From NCBI RefSeq assembly GCF_900089585.1, contig NZ_FLRH01000003.1, positions 1,874,501-1,938,500 on the forward strand: 64,000 bases of DNA, given 5' to 3'. The notes under the pieces were generated by a model. The model was not told the origin of the DNA. It saw only the letters and a program-made list of their open reading frames with translations, and made no database searches. The position numbers were made by a program, and so were the translations under genes. Position 1 is the stretch's first letter. Each line of letters opens with the position of its first letter. Shown in pieces: positions 1-8,409 of this stretch. The DNA is from Micromonospora sediminicola. GTDB lineage: Bacteria; Actinomycetota; Actinomycetes; Mycobacteriales; Micromonosporaceae.

Positions 1-585
1 TGGGCGGGCGACGCGAGCGGTCGCAGCGGCATCGACAAGCGTCCGGCCGAGGGCCGGGTGCCGGTCACGGCCGCCGGGCTGGCCGGCGACTTCATCGGCG
101 AGCCGGCCCACCACGGCGGCCCCGACCAGGCGGTCTACGCGTACGCCGAGGAGGACGCCGCCTGGTGGGCCGCGGAGCTGGGGCGGCAGCCCCGCCCGGG
201 CGTCTTCGGGGAGAACCTCAGCACCTGGGCCGTGGACGTGACCGGCGCGGTCGTCGGCGAGTGCTGGGCGGTCGGCTCCGCGTTGCTCCAGGTGACCAAG
301 CCGCGCACGCCGTGCCGGACGTTCGCCGGCTTCTGGGGCGTACCGGACCTGATCAAGCGGTTCACCCTGCGGGGCGCGCCCGGCGCCTACCTGCGGGTGC
401 TGCGCGAGGGTGAGATCGGCGCCGGCGACCCGGTCGAGGTGGTCGACCGGCCGGCGCACGGGGTGACCGTCGGCGAGGTGTTCCGCGCGACCACGCTGGA
501 GCCGGAGCTCCTGCCCCGCCTGCTCGACGCGCCGGAACTGCCCGGGCCGCTGCGGGAGAAGGTCCGCCGCCGGCTCGCCGGCTGA
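1..585 (+). CDS. MOSC domain protein, YiiM-like (5' truncated)
   Basis: The frame is open from base 1, so the true start lies outside the window; 194 residues are visible. The segment SGIDKRP near the left edge, the stretch HHGGPDQAVYAY, the GVFGENL motif and PRTPCRTF (Cys codon 313-315, the conserved MOSC cysteine) place it in the YiiM branch of MOSC-domain proteins. Characterised YiiM proteins work with the molybdenum cofactor in reducing N-hydroxylated compounds such as 6-hydroxylaminopurine; that role is inferred from the family only. The stop at 583-585 lies 15 bases from the convergent end of the next gene. There is no sign of frameshift. The GTG at 58 would cut off the conserved SGIDKRP segment and is not the real start. 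Confidence 0.88.
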   Translation, partial: WAGDASGRSGIDKRPAEGRVPVTAAGLAGDFIGEPAHHGGPDQAVYAYAEEDAAWWAAELGRQPRPGVFGENLSTWAVDVTGAVVGECWAVGSALLQVTKPRTPCRTFAGFWGVPDLIKRFTLRGAPGAYLRVLREGEIGAGDPVEVVDRPAHGVTVGEVFRATTLEPELLPRLLDAPELPGPLREKVRRRLAG

Positions 586-600
586 CCGGCGCCGGCCGGA

Positions 601-1461
601 TCACGTCGCGGCGAAGACCTCGGCCAGCACCTGCGTGGCCGGGTCACCCTTCACCCGGTCCCAGGTGCCCTGCTCGGCCGTCCACTCCAGGTTCGCGAAG
701 CGGACCCGCTTCACGCCGTGGTCGTCGGCGTGCGACACCAGCCAGTGCGCGTAGCGCCAGCCGTCGCGGTCGTCGCCGGCCGGCACCGTCAGCCCGGTGA
801 GGTCGGTCCCCGCGGTCAGCCGGGGCAACCCCCAGTCGAGCGTGAGCCCCTCCAGCAGCGCACTGGCGGCGGCCGGGCCGCGCATGGTCGGCGTCGAACC
901 GACGGTGCAGGCCACCGCGCCGGTCGCCTCACCCAGCAGGGCACGGGTCAGGACCTGCGACTCGTCCGCCCACTTCTGGTACGCCTCGGGGTAGGCCGAC
1001 CGCTGCACCCGCTGGGCGGCCTCGGTGACCCGCATCCGCTCCCAGCCCCTGACCTTCTTCAACGCGGCGTAGAACTTGTTCGCCGCGTAGCGCGGGTCCT
1101 GGATCTCCTCCGGCGTGCCCCAACCCTGGCTCGGGCGCTGCTGGAACAGGCCCAGGGAGTCCCGGTCGCCGTGCGCGATGTTGCGCAGGTGCGACTCCTG
1201 GTAGGCGGTGGCCAGCGCCACCACCACCGCCCGCTCGGGCATCCGGCGCTGCACGCCGATGGCCGCGATGGTGGCCGCGTTCGCCATCTGGTCGGCGCCG
1301 AGCACCACCTCGCCGTCGGCCTGCACCGTGCAGGTCCGGCTGGCCACCGGCAGACGCAGGTGGTGACCGAACTGCTTGGTGACGAACCAGATCGCGAGCA
1401 GGGCCAGCACACACACCGCCACACCAGCTGCCACGATCGCCGCTCGCGTCCGCACCCGCAC
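601..1461 (-). CDS. Membrane-anchored protein with transglycosylase-like fold
   Basis: A 286-residue protein with one N-terminal membrane anchor (about residues 8-28, AAIVAAGVAVCVLALLAIWF) and an extracytoplasmic remainder. Residues about 85-150 carry ATAYQESHLRN followed by DSLGLFQQRPSQGWG. The ES...GLFQQ spacing resembles soluble lytic transglycosylase domains, in which the E is catalytic. Such proteins are widespread in Actinobacteria, and homologues are often labelled 'heavy metal transporter', for which nothing here gives support. A role in peptidoglycan turnover is inference. The start is a GTG at 1461; an AGGGGG stretch sits directly against it, so the start is not certain. It converges on the MOSC gene. 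Confidence 0.75.
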   Translation of the reverse strand: MRVRTRAAIVAAGVAVCVLALLAIWFVTKQFGHHLRLPVASRTCTVQADGEVVLGADQMANAATIAAIGVQRRMPERAVVVALATAYQESHLRNIAHGDRDSLGLFQQRPSQGWGTPEEIQDPRYAANKFYAALKKVRGWERMRVTEAAQRVQRSAYPEAYQKWADESQVLTRALLGEATGAVACTVGSTPTMRGPAAASALLEGLTLDWGLPRLTAGTDLTGLTVPAGDDRDGWRYAHWLVSHADDHGVKRVRFANLEWTAEQGTWDRVKGDPATQVLAEVFAAT

Positions 1462-1598
1462 CCCCTGTCCCGACAGTCCGACCAGCGTACGTCGGCCACC
1501 TCACCTCCCGGCTCGGCCGACCGGCTGTCTCACCCCGGCGTCACCGGGCCGCCACGTACCGCGCCGATGTGGCCGCCGGTGAGCGGCGCTCCCGCCCC

Positions 1599-2384
1599 TC
1601 AGTCTCCGGCCGGCACCCACGACGCGGGACGCTTCTCCCGGAACGCCAGGACCCCCTCGCGCCCTTCGTCGGAGAGGAAGTACCCGGTGGAGAGCGCCGC
1701 CAACTCGGCGATCTCGGCCCGCAGGTCGGTGGCGGCCGGGCGGCGCAGCAGCTCCTTCGCCCCGGCCAGGGCACGAGGCGCCCCCCTGACCAGCGAGGCG
1801 CAGTACCGCTCCACGGCGGCGTCCAGCCCGTCCGCCGGCACCGCGGCGGTGACCAGGCCGATCTCGGCGGCCCGCCGGCCGTCGAAGGTGTCCCCGGTCA
1901 GGTACAACTCGGCCGCCGCCCGGGGGCTCAGCCGTGGCAGCACGGTCGCCGAGATCACCGCCGGGATCACCCCGATCCGCACCTCGGTGAACGCGAACGT
2001 CGCCTCCTCGGCGCAGACCGCCAGGTCGGCGGCCGCGATCAGGCCCAGCCCGCCGGCCCGGGCCGGCCCGGCGACCCGGGCCAGCACCGGCTTCGGGCAC
2101 TCCCGCACGGCGACCAGCACGTCGCCGAGCATCCCGGCGGGCACGGTCCCGCTCGCGTACGCGGCGGCGGTCTCCTTCAGGTCGGCGCCGGAGCAGAAGA
2201 CCGGACCGGTGTGGTCCAGCACGATCGCCCGGACCGTGTCGTCGGCGACCGCGGCGGCCAGCCCGGCCAGCAGCTCGGTCATCAGCGCCGTGGAGAGCGC
2301 GTTGCGGTTGTGCGGGCTGTCCAGGGTGAGGGTGGTCACCCCACGGGCCGTGGCGACCCGCACGAGAGCGTCCGGAGAGGTCAT
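1599..2384 (-). CDS. Enoyl-CoA hydratase/isomerase family protein
   Basis: A crotonase-fold protein of 261 residues from the ATG at 2384 (MTSPDALV). The N-terminal part has TLDSPHNRNALSTALM and the oxyanion-hole segment GPVFCSGADLKE; the middle has GPARAGGLGLIAAADLAVCAE, the second oxyanion-hole glycine region, and TFAFTEVRIGVIPAVIS. The usual role is hydration or isomerisation of enoyl-CoA esters; the substrate cannot be read. Two starts are possible. The ATG at 2384 has a TAGTGT hexamer 7 bases upstream, a leaderless arrangement. The ATG at 2405 has a GGAAGG ribosome site but would overlap the start of the divergent hemW by two bases. I prefer 2384. Confidence 0.85.
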   Translation of the reverse strand: MTSPDALVRVATARGVTTLTLDSPHNRNALSTALMTELLAGLAAAVADDTVRAIVLDHTGPVFCSGADLKETAAAYASGTVPAGMLGDVLVAVRECPKPVLARVAGPARAGGLGLIAAADLAVCAEEATFAFTEVRIGVIPAVISATVLPRLSPRAAAELYLTGDTFDGRRAAEIGLVTAAVPADGLDAAVERYCASLVRGAPRALAGAKELLRRPAATDLRAEIAELAALSTGYFLSDEGREGVLAFREKRPASWVPAGD

Positions 2385-2391
2385 GCCGGGC

Positions 2392-2397
2392 ACACTA
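2392..2397 (-). promoter_or_regulatory. -10 hexamer TAGTGT, leaderless promoter of the enoyl-CoA hydratase gene
   Basis: On the minus strand TAGTGT is followed by 7 bases and then the ATG at 2384, the spacing typical of leaderless actinobacterial transcripts. It lies in an 8-base palindrome CACTAGTG (2393-2400) between two divergent genes. No -35 is obvious. Confidence 0.5.
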
Positions 2398-2403
2398 GTG
2401 GCC

Positions 2404-3627
2404 ATGCCCGGCGTCCTTCCAGAAGGCGAACCCGTCCCGCGCGACGGCTCGCTGCCCGCCGCCGCCCGCCGCGCCGTCGGCGCCCGCGGTTTCGGCGTGT
2501 ACGTGCACGTCCCGTTCTGCGCCAGCCGGTGCGGCTACTGCGACTTCAACACGTACACCGCGTCGGAGCTGGGCGGCGGGGCGAGCCGGGAGACGTACGC
2601 CGACAGCGTGCTGGCCGAGCTGGCGCTCGCCGCCCGGGTGCTCGGCGACACGCCGCCGCCGCGGGTCGACACCGTCTTCGTCGGCGGCGGCACGCCCACC
2701 CTGCTGCCCGCCGACGACCTGGCCCGGATCCTCGACGGCATCGACCGCACCTGGGGGTTGGCCGCCGGCGCCGAGGTGACCACCGAGGCCAACCCCGAGT
2801 CGGTCACCCCGGAGTCGCTCAAGACGCTGCGGGCCGCCGGCTACACCCGCATCTCGCTGGGCATGCAGTCCGCCGCGCCGGGGGTGCTCGCGGTGCTCGA
2901 CCGCCGGCACAGCGCCGGTCGGGCCACCGCCGCCGCCCGGGAGGCGCGCGACGCCGGATTCGACCACGTCAACCTGGACCTGATCTACGGCACGCCGGGG
3001 GAGACGGCCGAGGACTTCGCCGCCTCGCTGGCGCAGGTGGTCGAGGCGGGGGTGGACCACGTCAGCGCGTACGCCCTGATCGTGGAGGACGGCACCCGGC
3101 TGGCCGCGCGGATGCGCCGGGGCGAGCTGCCGTACCCCTCCGACGACGTGGCGGCCGACCGCTACCTGGCCGCGGAGGAGGCGCTCGGCGCGGCCGGCTT
3201 CTCCTGGTACGAGGTGTCCAACTGGGCCCGCTCGGCGGCGGCGGCGTGCCGGCACAACCTGCTCTACTGGACCGGCGCCGACTGGTGGGGCCTGGGCCCG
3301 GGCGCGCACAGCCACGTCGGCGGGGTGCGCTGGTGGAACGTCAAGCACCCGACCGCGTACGCGGCGCGGCTGGCCGAGGGCGCGTCACCGGCGCTGGCCC
3401 GGGAACGGCTGACGCCCGACGAGCAGCACATGGAGGACGTGATGCTGCGGGTGCGGCTCGCCTCCGGGCTGCCGCTGGGCGTGCTCGACGAGGCCGGCCG
3501 GGCCGGCGCCGAACGGGCCCGGGACGCGGGGCTGCTGGACGCCGGGGCGTACGCGCGGGGCCTGGTGGTGCTGACCCTGCGCGGCCGGCTGCTGGCCGAC
3601 GCGGTGGTCCGCGACCTGCTGCCCTGA
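2404..3627 (+). CDS. hemW: Radical SAM protein HemW (coproporphyrinogen III oxidase-like)
   Basis: A 407-residue radical SAM protein. Residues 39, 43 and 46 form the CxxxCxxC cluster motif (VPFCASRCGYCDF), followed by FVGGGTPTLLP and the HemN/HemW-type sequences ISLGMQS and LDLIYGTPGET. It lacks the extra N-terminal cysteine region of true HemN, which fits HemW, the haem chaperone that hands haem to target proteins. It is often misnamed oxygen-independent coproporphyrinogen oxidase. The start at 2404 (MPGVLPEGEPVP) matches the usual actinobacterial N-terminus. The reading frame is open much further upstream, but that part is antisense to the neighbouring gene. In other Actinobacteria hemW also precedes hrcA-dnaJ. 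Confidence 0.93.
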   Translation: MPGVLPEGEPVPRDGSLPAAARRAVGARGFGVYVHVPFCASRCGYCDFNTYTASELGGGASRETYADSVLAELALAARVLGDTPPPRVDTVFVGGGTPTLLPADDLARILDGIDRTWGLAAGAEVTTEANPESVTPESLKTLRAAGYTRISLGMQSAAPGVLAVLDRRHSAGRATAAAREARDAGFDHVNLDLIYGTPGETAEDFAASLAQVVEAGVDHVSAYALIVEDGTRLAARMRRGELPYPSDDVAADRYLAAEEALGAAGFSWYEVSNWARSAAAACRHNLLYWTGADWWGLGPGAHSHVGGVRWWNVKHPTAYAARLAEGASPALARERLTPDEQHMEDVMLRVRLASGLPLGVLDEAGRAGAERARDAGLLDAGAYARGLVVLTLRGRLLADAVVRDLLP

Positions 3628-3633
3628 CCGGCG

Positions 3634-3664
3634 CCGGCCGGCCCCGTCGCCCGGGACCGGCCGG
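3634..3664. terminator. GC-rich hairpin between convergent hemW and DUF4870 gene
   Basis: CCGGCCGG at 3634-3641 and again at 3657-3664 can pair across a 15-base loop, in the 43-base gap between two converging genes. There is no T-run on either side, so this is a weak terminator call. Confidence 0.35.
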
Positions 3665-3670
3665 AGCGGA

Positions 3671-4312
3671 TCACTTGATCAGGCTGGCCGACATCGGGTA
3701 GCGGTAGAGCTGACCCTCGTTGGCCTTCACCCCGGCCAGGATGCCGAAGACGATGCCGACGATCATGGCGCCGAAGCCGATCACCAGGCCGATCAGGATG
3801 CAGGTGAGGATCCAGCCGACCAGCGCGATGACCGACCAGATGAGCTGGAAGTTGAGCGCGGCGATCGCGTGCGCCCGGACGGTGGGCGACTGGTTGCCCC
3901 GGGCCAGCAGCGCCACCAGCGGCGCGATCCAGCCCAGCACGCCGCCACCGATCAGCATCCCGGCGGCGCCGCCGAAGTGCGCGACCAGGGCCCAGGTCTT
4001 GTCGTCGTTGTTGGCGTAACCGGCCGGCGGGCCGTAGCCGCCGCCACCGGGGTAGCCGGCGCCGTAGCCCGGCGCGCCGCCGCCCGGCGGGGGATAGCCA
4101 CCCGGCGGCGGGTAGCCGCCGCCCGACGGGGGTTGGCCGCCCGGGGGCGGATAGTCACCCGGCGGGGGATAGCCGCCCGCCGCCGGTGCCCCGGACAGTG
4201 GTGCGGTGGGCGGCTCACCGGCGGGCGAGGAGCCGTAGGGCGCCGACGGCGCGGTCGGGTCGGGCTGGGGGCCGGGGTCCCCCGCTCCGGGAGGGCGAGG
4301 AGGTTCAGTCAT
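3671..4312 (-). CDS. DUF4870 membrane protein with Pro/Gly/Tyr-rich N-terminus
   Basis: A 213-residue protein. Roughly the first 120 residues are low-complexity (repeats of the type GGYPPPG and GYGAGYPGGGG); the C-terminal 100 residues carry three hydrophobic segments (near AGMLIGGGVLGWIAPLVALL, LIWSVIALVGWILTCILIGL and FGAMIVGIVFGILAGV), the DUF4870 pattern. Function is unknown; the N-terminal tail is probably cytoplasmic. The start MTEPPRPPG at 4312 is chosen because the frame upstream is not protein-like. It is divergent from hrcA, and the CIRCE operator lies in the gap but belongs to hrcA. Confidence 0.8.
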   Translation of the reverse strand: MTEPPRPPGAGDPGPQPDPTAPSAPYGSSPAGEPPTAPLSGAPAAGGYPPPGDYPPPGGQPPSGGGYPPPGGYPPPGGGAPGYGAGYPGGGGYGPPAGYANNDDKTWALVAHFGGAAGMLIGGGVLGWIAPLVALLARGNQSPTVRAHAIAALNFQLIWSVIALVGWILTCILIGLVIGFGAMIVGIVFGILAGVKANEGQLYRYPMSASLIK

Positions 4313-4436
4313 GCACGTCACGGTAGGTCCCGCCGGCAAGTGGCACCAGGGCTGTTCGGCCCCGGCGCGTCGACGGAGGGCGGTGGGGCGCACCGGAGGT
4401 CCGTCGCTGATCATCGCGTCGGCGGGGGTGCCGACG

Positions 4437-4442
4437 TAGACT
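4437..4442 (+). promoter_or_regulatory. -10 hexamer TAGACT of the hrcA promoter
   Basis: TAGACT fits the TANNNT -10 pattern. Its last two bases are the first two of the CIRCE palindrome, so bound HrcA would cover the -10 and the start point. No convincing -35 is visible. Confidence 0.55.
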
Positions 4443-4467
4443 GGCACTCGCTACAGTCGAGTGCCAG
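4441..4467 (+). promoter_or_regulatory. CIRCE operator (HrcA binding site)
   Basis: CTGGCACTC (4441-4449), a 9-base spacer, then GAGTGCCAG (4459-4467): a perfect inverted repeat matching the CIRCE consensus of GCACTC and GAGTGC half-sites with N9. It lies 21 bases before the hrcA start and overlaps the -10, so HrcA should repress its own gene and the downstream dnaJ. Confidence 0.95.
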
Positions 4468-4488
4468 CCGCGTCAGGAGGTGGGGGAC

Positions 4489-5511
4489 ATGGGTCTCGAC
4501 GACCGGAAGCTCGCCGTGCTGCGCGCGATCGTCGAGGACTACGTCGCCACGCAGGAGCCGGTGGGCAGCAAGGCCCTGGTCGAGCGGCACCAGCTCGGCG
4601 TCTCGCCGGCGACCGTGCGCAACGACATGGCGGTGCTGGAGGAGGAGGGCTACATCCGGCAGCCGCACACCAGCGCCGGCCGGGTGCCCACCGACCGTGG
4701 CTACCGCCTCTTCGTCGACCGGCTGTCCCGGGTCAAGCCGCTCAGTCCGGCCGAGCGGCGGGCGATCGAGCGCTTCCTGGTCGGCGCCGTCGACCTCGAC
4801 GACGTGGTGCACCGCACGGTCCGGCTGCTCGCCCAGCTCACCCGGCAGGTCGCCGTGGTGCAGTACCCGAGCCTGGCCCGCTCCAAGGTGCGCCACCTGG
4901 AGCTGGTGCCGATCTCCACCACCCGGCTGATGGTCGTCATGATCGCCGACACCGGCCGGGTCGAGCAGCGGCTGGTGGAGCTGCCCGCCCCGGTGCCCGC
5001 CGACGACGTGACCGACCTGCGCCGGCTGGTGAACGAGAAGCTCGTCGGCAGCCAGCTCGCCGAGACGCCGCCGCTGGTGCAGGCGCTCGTCGACGAGTCG
5101 GCGCCGCATCTGCGCCCGGCCATGACCACGCTCTCCACCGTGCTGCTGGAGACGCTCGTGGAACGGCACGAGGAGCGCCTCGCGCTGGCCGGCCAGGCCA
5201 ACCTCACCCGGGGTGGCCTGCTCGACTTCCAGGGTTCGCTGCGGCCCATCCTGGAGGCGCTCGAAGAAGAGGTCGTGCTGCTCAAGCTGATCGGCGAGAC
5301 CGAGCCGAGCACCACCCGGGTGCTCATCGGCGACGAGAACGAATACGACAACCTGCGGGCCGCCTCGGTGGTCAGCACCGGCTACGGACCGGGCAGCACG
5401 ATCGTCGGCGGCCTCGGCGTGCTCGGGCCGACCCGGATGGACTACCCCGGCAATATCGCCATGGTGAGGGCCGTGGCACGCTACGTGGGCGAACTGCTGG
5501 CCCAGAACTGA
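4489..5511 (+). CDS. hrcA: Heat-inducible transcription repressor HrcA
   Basis: A 340-residue HrcA. The N-terminal winged helix reads [20 protein letters not shown], then [20 protein letters not shown] and [18 protein letters not shown], all family signatures. The C-terminal part has [10 protein letters not shown] and [15 protein letters not shown]. HrcA binds CIRCE and is kept active by GroEL in characterised bacteria. The start is the ATG at 4489, 8 bases after AGGAGG (4475-4480); the GTG at 4480 overlaps that ribosome site and is less likely. The CIRCE element upstream shows autoregulation. dnaJ follows 73 bases later and is probably co-transcribed. Confidence 0.97.
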   Translation: MGLDDRKLAVLRAIVEDYVATQEPVGSKALVERHQLGVSPATVRNDMAVLEEEGYIRQPHTSAGRVPTDRGYRLFVDRLSRVKPLSPAERRAIERFLVGAVDLDDVVHRTVRLLAQLTRQVAVVQYPSLARSKVRHLELVPISTTRLMVVMIADTGRVEQRLVELPAPVPADDVTDLRRLVNEKLVGSQLAETPPLVQALVDESAPHLRPAMTTLSTVLLETLVERHEERLALAGQANLTRGGLLDFQGSLRPILEALEEEVVLLKLIGETEPSTTRVLIGDENEYDNLRAASVVSTGYGPGSTIVGGLGVLGPTRMDYPGNIAMVRAVARYVGELLAQN

Positions 5512-5584
5512 CCAGTCAGGGCCGACGGCCGGTTCCGGCCGACGACCGGAGCGACGCGAGACGAACATGAGGACACCTAACGCA

Positions 5585-6730
5585 GTGGCCAGGGACTACT
5601 ACGGCATTCTCGGCGTGAGCCGGGACGCCTCCGACGACGAGATCAAGCGCGCCTACCGCAAGCTGGCGCGGCAGTTCCACCCGGACGTCAATCCGGACCC
5701 GGAGGCCCAGGAGAAGTTCAAGGACATCAACGCCGCGTACGAGGTCCTCTCGGACGACCGGAAGCGGCAGATCGTCGACCTGGGCGGCGACCCGCTCGCC
5801 CCGGGCGGCGGTGGCGCGGGCGGTCCCGGCGGCCCGGGCGGCGCCGGTCCGTTCGTCGGCTTCCAGGACATCATGGACGCGTTCTTCGGCGGCGCCGCGG
5901 GCGGCAGCCGGGGCCCGCGTCCGCGTACCCGCCCCGGCGCGGACGCGATCCTGCGCCTGGAACTGGACCTCAACGAGACCGCGTTCGGCGTCGAGGCGCC
6001 GATCACCGTCGACACCGCGGTGCTCTGCACCACCTGCTCCGGCGCCGGCACCGCCGCCGGCACCCACCTGGCCACCTGCGAGGCGTGCGGCGGCCGCGGC
6101 GAGGTGCAGTCGGTGCAGCGGACCTTCCTCGGCCAGGTGGTCTCGGCCCGGCCCTGCACCGTCTGCCAGGGCTACGGCACCACCATCCCGCACCCCTGCC
6201 CGACCTGCGCCGGCGACGGCCGGGTGCGTACCCGCCGTTCGCTGACCGTCAAGATCCCGGCCGGGGTCGAGGACGGCATGCGGATCCGCCTGGCCCAGCA
6301 GGGCGAGGTCGGCCCGGGCGGCGGCACCGCCGGCGACCTCTACGTCGAGATCCACGAGCGGCCGCACGACGTCTACTCCCGCAAGGGCGACGACCTGCAC
6401 TGCCGGGTGACGGTGCCGATGACCGCCGCCGCGCTCGGCACCCGGCTGACCATCAAGACGCTGGACAGCGAGGAGACGGTCGACGTTAAGCCCGGCACCC
6501 AGCCCGGCAGCACGCTGCGGCTGCGCGCCCGGGGCGTACCGCACCTGCGCGGCACCGGCCGGGGTGACCTCTACGTGCACCTGGACGTGCGTACCCCGAC
6601 CAAGCTCGACGCCGACCAGGAGCGGATGCTGCGCGACTTCGCCAAGACGCGCGGCGAGGAGGTCGCCGAGCTGACCAAGCAGGGCGGCTTCTTCTCCCGG
6701 ATGCGCGACGCCTTCAACGGGCACGCCTGA
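5585..6730 (+). CDS. dnaJ: Chaperone DnaJ (DnaJ2 type)
   Basis: A 381-residue type I J-protein. The J-domain (1-66) has the HPD motif at residues 32-34; a glycine-rich linker ([16 protein letters not shown]) follows; the zinc-binding region has four CxxCxGxG repeats ([32 protein letters not shown]); the C-terminal substrate-binding domains end near residue 350. It stimulates DnaK ATPase and delivers unfolded proteins. The GTG at 5585 gives [10 protein letters not shown], the usual start, with GAGGA upstream; an in-frame ATG at 5567 would add six residues. Being next to hrcA rather than in dnaK-grpE marks it as the second actinobacterial DnaJ. Confidence 0.96.
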   Translation: MARDYYGILGVSRDASDDEIKRAYRKLARQFHPDVNPDPEAQEKFKDINAAYEVLSDDRKRQIVDLGGDPLAPGGGGAGGPGGPGGAGPFVGFQDIMDAFFGGAAGGSRGPRPRTRPGADAILRLELDLNETAFGVEAPITVDTAVLCTTCSGAGTAAGTHLATCEACGGRGEVQSVQRTFLGQVVSARPCTVCQGYGTTIPHPCPTCAGDGRVRTRRSLTVKIPAGVEDGMRIRLAQQGEVGPGGGTAGDLYVEIHERPHDVYSRKGDDLHCRVTVPMTAAALGTRLTIKTLDSEETVDVKPGTQPGSTLRLRARGVPHLRGTGRGDLYVHLDVRTPTKLDADQERMLRDFAKTRGEEVAELTKQGGFFSRMRDAFNGHA

Positions 6731-6731
6731 G

Positions 6732-7466
6732 GTGTCCGCGCCGCTGTTCCTGGTCGACGCGCTGCCCACCGGTGACACGCTGACGCTGGACGGCCCGGAG
6801 GGCCACCACGCGGCCACCGTGCAGCGGCTGCGCGTCGGCGAGGAACTGGTGCTCGCCGACGGCCGGGGCGGCACCGCCGCCGCGGTGGTCACCGCCGTCG
6901 GCCGCGGCACGCTCGACCTGCGGCTCACCAGCCGGGGGTACGCGGACGCTCCGGTGCCCCGGCTGGTGGTGGTGCAGGGCATCGCCAAGGGCGACCGGGG
7001 CGAGCTGGCCGTGCAGGCGATGACCGAGGTGGGCGTGGACGAGATCGTGCCGTGGGCGGCGTCCCGCTCGGTCGTGCAGTGGCGCGGCGACCGGGGCGTA
7101 CGGGCCCGGGAGAAGTGGGCGGCCACCGCCCGCGAGGCCGCCAAGCAGGCCCGCCGACCGTGGCTGCCGGTGGTGGCGGGAGCACCTGACGAGTCCACCG
7201 GCACGGTCACCCGACGGATCGCCGGCGCGGCGGCCGCCTTCGTGCTGCACGAGGAGGCCGAGGAGCGGCTGACCACCGCCGAGCTGCCGTCGATCGGCGA
7301 GATCGTGCTGGTGGTGGGCCCCGAGGGCGGCATCGCCGACGCCGAGCTGACCGCGTTCACCGACGCCGGCGCCCACCCCGTCCGCCTGGGCCCCTCGGTG
7401 CTCCGCACCTCCACGGCCGGCGTAGCCGCCCTCTCCGTCCTCTCCACCCGCCTGACCCGCTGGTGA
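6732..7466 (+). CDS. rsmE: 16S rRNA (uracil1498-N3)-methyltransferase RsmE
   Basis: A 244-residue SPOUT-fold methyltransferase. N-terminal EGHHAATVQRLRVGEELVLADGRGG is the PUA-like part; VVQGIAKGDRGELAVQAMTE and the knot motifs LVVGPEGGIADAEL and VRLGPSVLRTSTAGVAAL are diagnostic of RsmE. It methylates U1498 of 16S rRNA in the assembled 30S subunit. The GTG at 6732 comes one base after the dnaJ stop, so it is translationally coupled and probably part of the hrcA-dnaJ transcript. Confidence 0.96.
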   Translation: MSAPLFLVDALPTGDTLTLDGPEGHHAATVQRLRVGEELVLADGRGGTAAAVVTAVGRGTLDLRLTSRGYADAPVPRLVVVQGIAKGDRGELAVQAMTEVGVDEIVPWAASRSVVQWRGDRGVRAREKWAATAREAAKQARRPWLPVVAGAPDESTGTVTRRIAGAAAAFVLHEEAEERLTTAELPSIGEIVLVVGPEGGIADAELTAFTDAGAHPVRLGPSVLRTSTAGVAALSVLSTRLTRW

Positions 7467-7488
7467 CCCCCCACCCACCCCACCCCGC

Positions 7489-7557
7489 CGATCTTGCGGT
7501 TCGTGCCCCGGCAAAGGCGGTGAAACGCCCAGGACGAGGGCCGCAAGTGCAAGATCG
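7489..7557. repeat. Intergenic inverted repeat, GATCTTG type
   Basis: CGATCTTGC at 7489-7497 and GCAAGATCG at 7549-7557 form a 9-base perfect inverted repeat with a 51-base loop, between convergent rsmE and the SDR gene. An inner CTTGCGG/CCGCAAG pair allows an alternative stem. It shares the AGATCTTG theme with repeats near 22.3 and 40.2 kb. Confidence 0.6.
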
Positions 7558-7571
7558 CGGGAAGGGGTGGG

Positions 7572-8333
7572 TCAGGTGCGGAGGTAGGAGGCGCCGTTGA
7601 GGTCGATGATGGTGCCGGCGGCCCACTCCGCCTCCGGGGAGGCCAGCCAGTGCACGGCGGCGGCGATCTCCTCCGGGCGGGCCACCCGGTGGAACGGGGA
7701 CTGGGCCCGGACCGCGTCGCCGCGCTCGCTCTTGAGGTGCTCGTTGGTCATGTCCGTCTCGACGAAGCCGGGAGCCACGCAGGCCACCCCGATGCCGTAC
7801 GGGGCCAGCGCCACCGCCAGCGACTGCGCCATCGCGTTCATCCCCGCCTTGCTCGCGCCGTACGCCGGGTTCGCCGGCTCACCGCGGAACGCGCCCCGGG
7901 ACGAGACGTTCACGATCCGGCCGCCCCGCTCCCGCATGTGCTGGGCGGCGCACCAGGCCGCGTTCGCGGCGCCGACCAGGTTGGTGTCGAGCACCTCCCG
8001 CCACCGCGCCCGCCACTGCTCGTAGCTGCTGCCGAAGACCGGGTGCGGCGGGTCCGCCGGGCCGAAGACACCGGCGTTGTTGACCAGCACGTCGAGGCCC
8101 CCGAGCAGTCGGGCCGCCTCGTCCACCATGACCCGGACCGCGTCCGGGTCGGCCAGGTCGGCGCGGACCACCACGTGCCCGTCGCCGGGCAGCTCCACGC
8201 GCAGCGCCTCGGCCAGCTCGGCGGAGTCCCGGTGGTGGATCGCCACCCGGTCCCCGCCGGCCGCGAACGCCCGCGCGACCGCCCGCCCGATGCCCCGCGA
8301 GGCCCCCGTCACCAGCACCGCCCGTCCCGCCAT
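7572..8333 (-). CDS. Short-chain dehydrogenase/reductase (SDR) family oxidoreductase
   Basis: A 253-residue classical SDR. The Rossmann start VLVTGASRGIGRAVA binds NAD(P); NNAGVFG follows; the catalytic Ser lies in IVNVSSRGAF and the Tyr/Lys pair in NPAYGASKAGMNAMAQSLA; VACVAPGFVETDM follows. FabG-like reductase activity is likely but the substrate is unknown. Two in-frame ATGs compete: 8333 (MAGRAVLVTG) has GCAGGA about 9 bases upstream, 8342 has the same GGCAGG directly against it; 8333 is preferred. It is divergent from the HIT gene. Confidence 0.88.
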   Translation of the reverse strand: MAGRAVLVTGASRGIGRAVARAFAAGGDRVAIHHRDSAELAEALRVELPGDGHVVVRADLADPDAVRVMVDEAARLLGGLDVLVNNAGVFGPADPPHPVFGSSYEQWRARWREVLDTNLVGAANAAWCAAQHMRERGGRIVNVSSRGAFRGEPANPAYGASKAGMNAMAQSLAVALAPYGIGVACVAPGFVETDMTNEHLKSERGDAVRAQSPFHRVARPEEIAAAVHWLASPEAEWAAGTIIDLNGASYLRT

Positions 8334-8397
8334 GCCGGCCATCCTGCCGCACCGCGCCGAGGGGCCGGCCGGGGCCCCGTCGGTCACCGCCCCTCCC

Positions 8398-8403
8398 TAG
8401 ACT
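8398..8403 (+). promoter_or_regulatory. -10 hexamer TAGACT, leaderless promoter of the HIT gene
   Basis: TAGACT, six bases, then the ATG at 8410. With no ribosome site in between, the transcript probably starts at the ATG. Confidence 0.55.
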
Positions 8404-8409
8404 GCGGCG

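Noticed and set aside
718..2403. Long open frame on the plus strand running into hemW
   Set aside because: It is antisense to the transglycosylase-like and enoyl-CoA hydratase genes. The residues are Arg/Pro/Gly/Ser-rich and not family-like; only the part from 2404 is protein.
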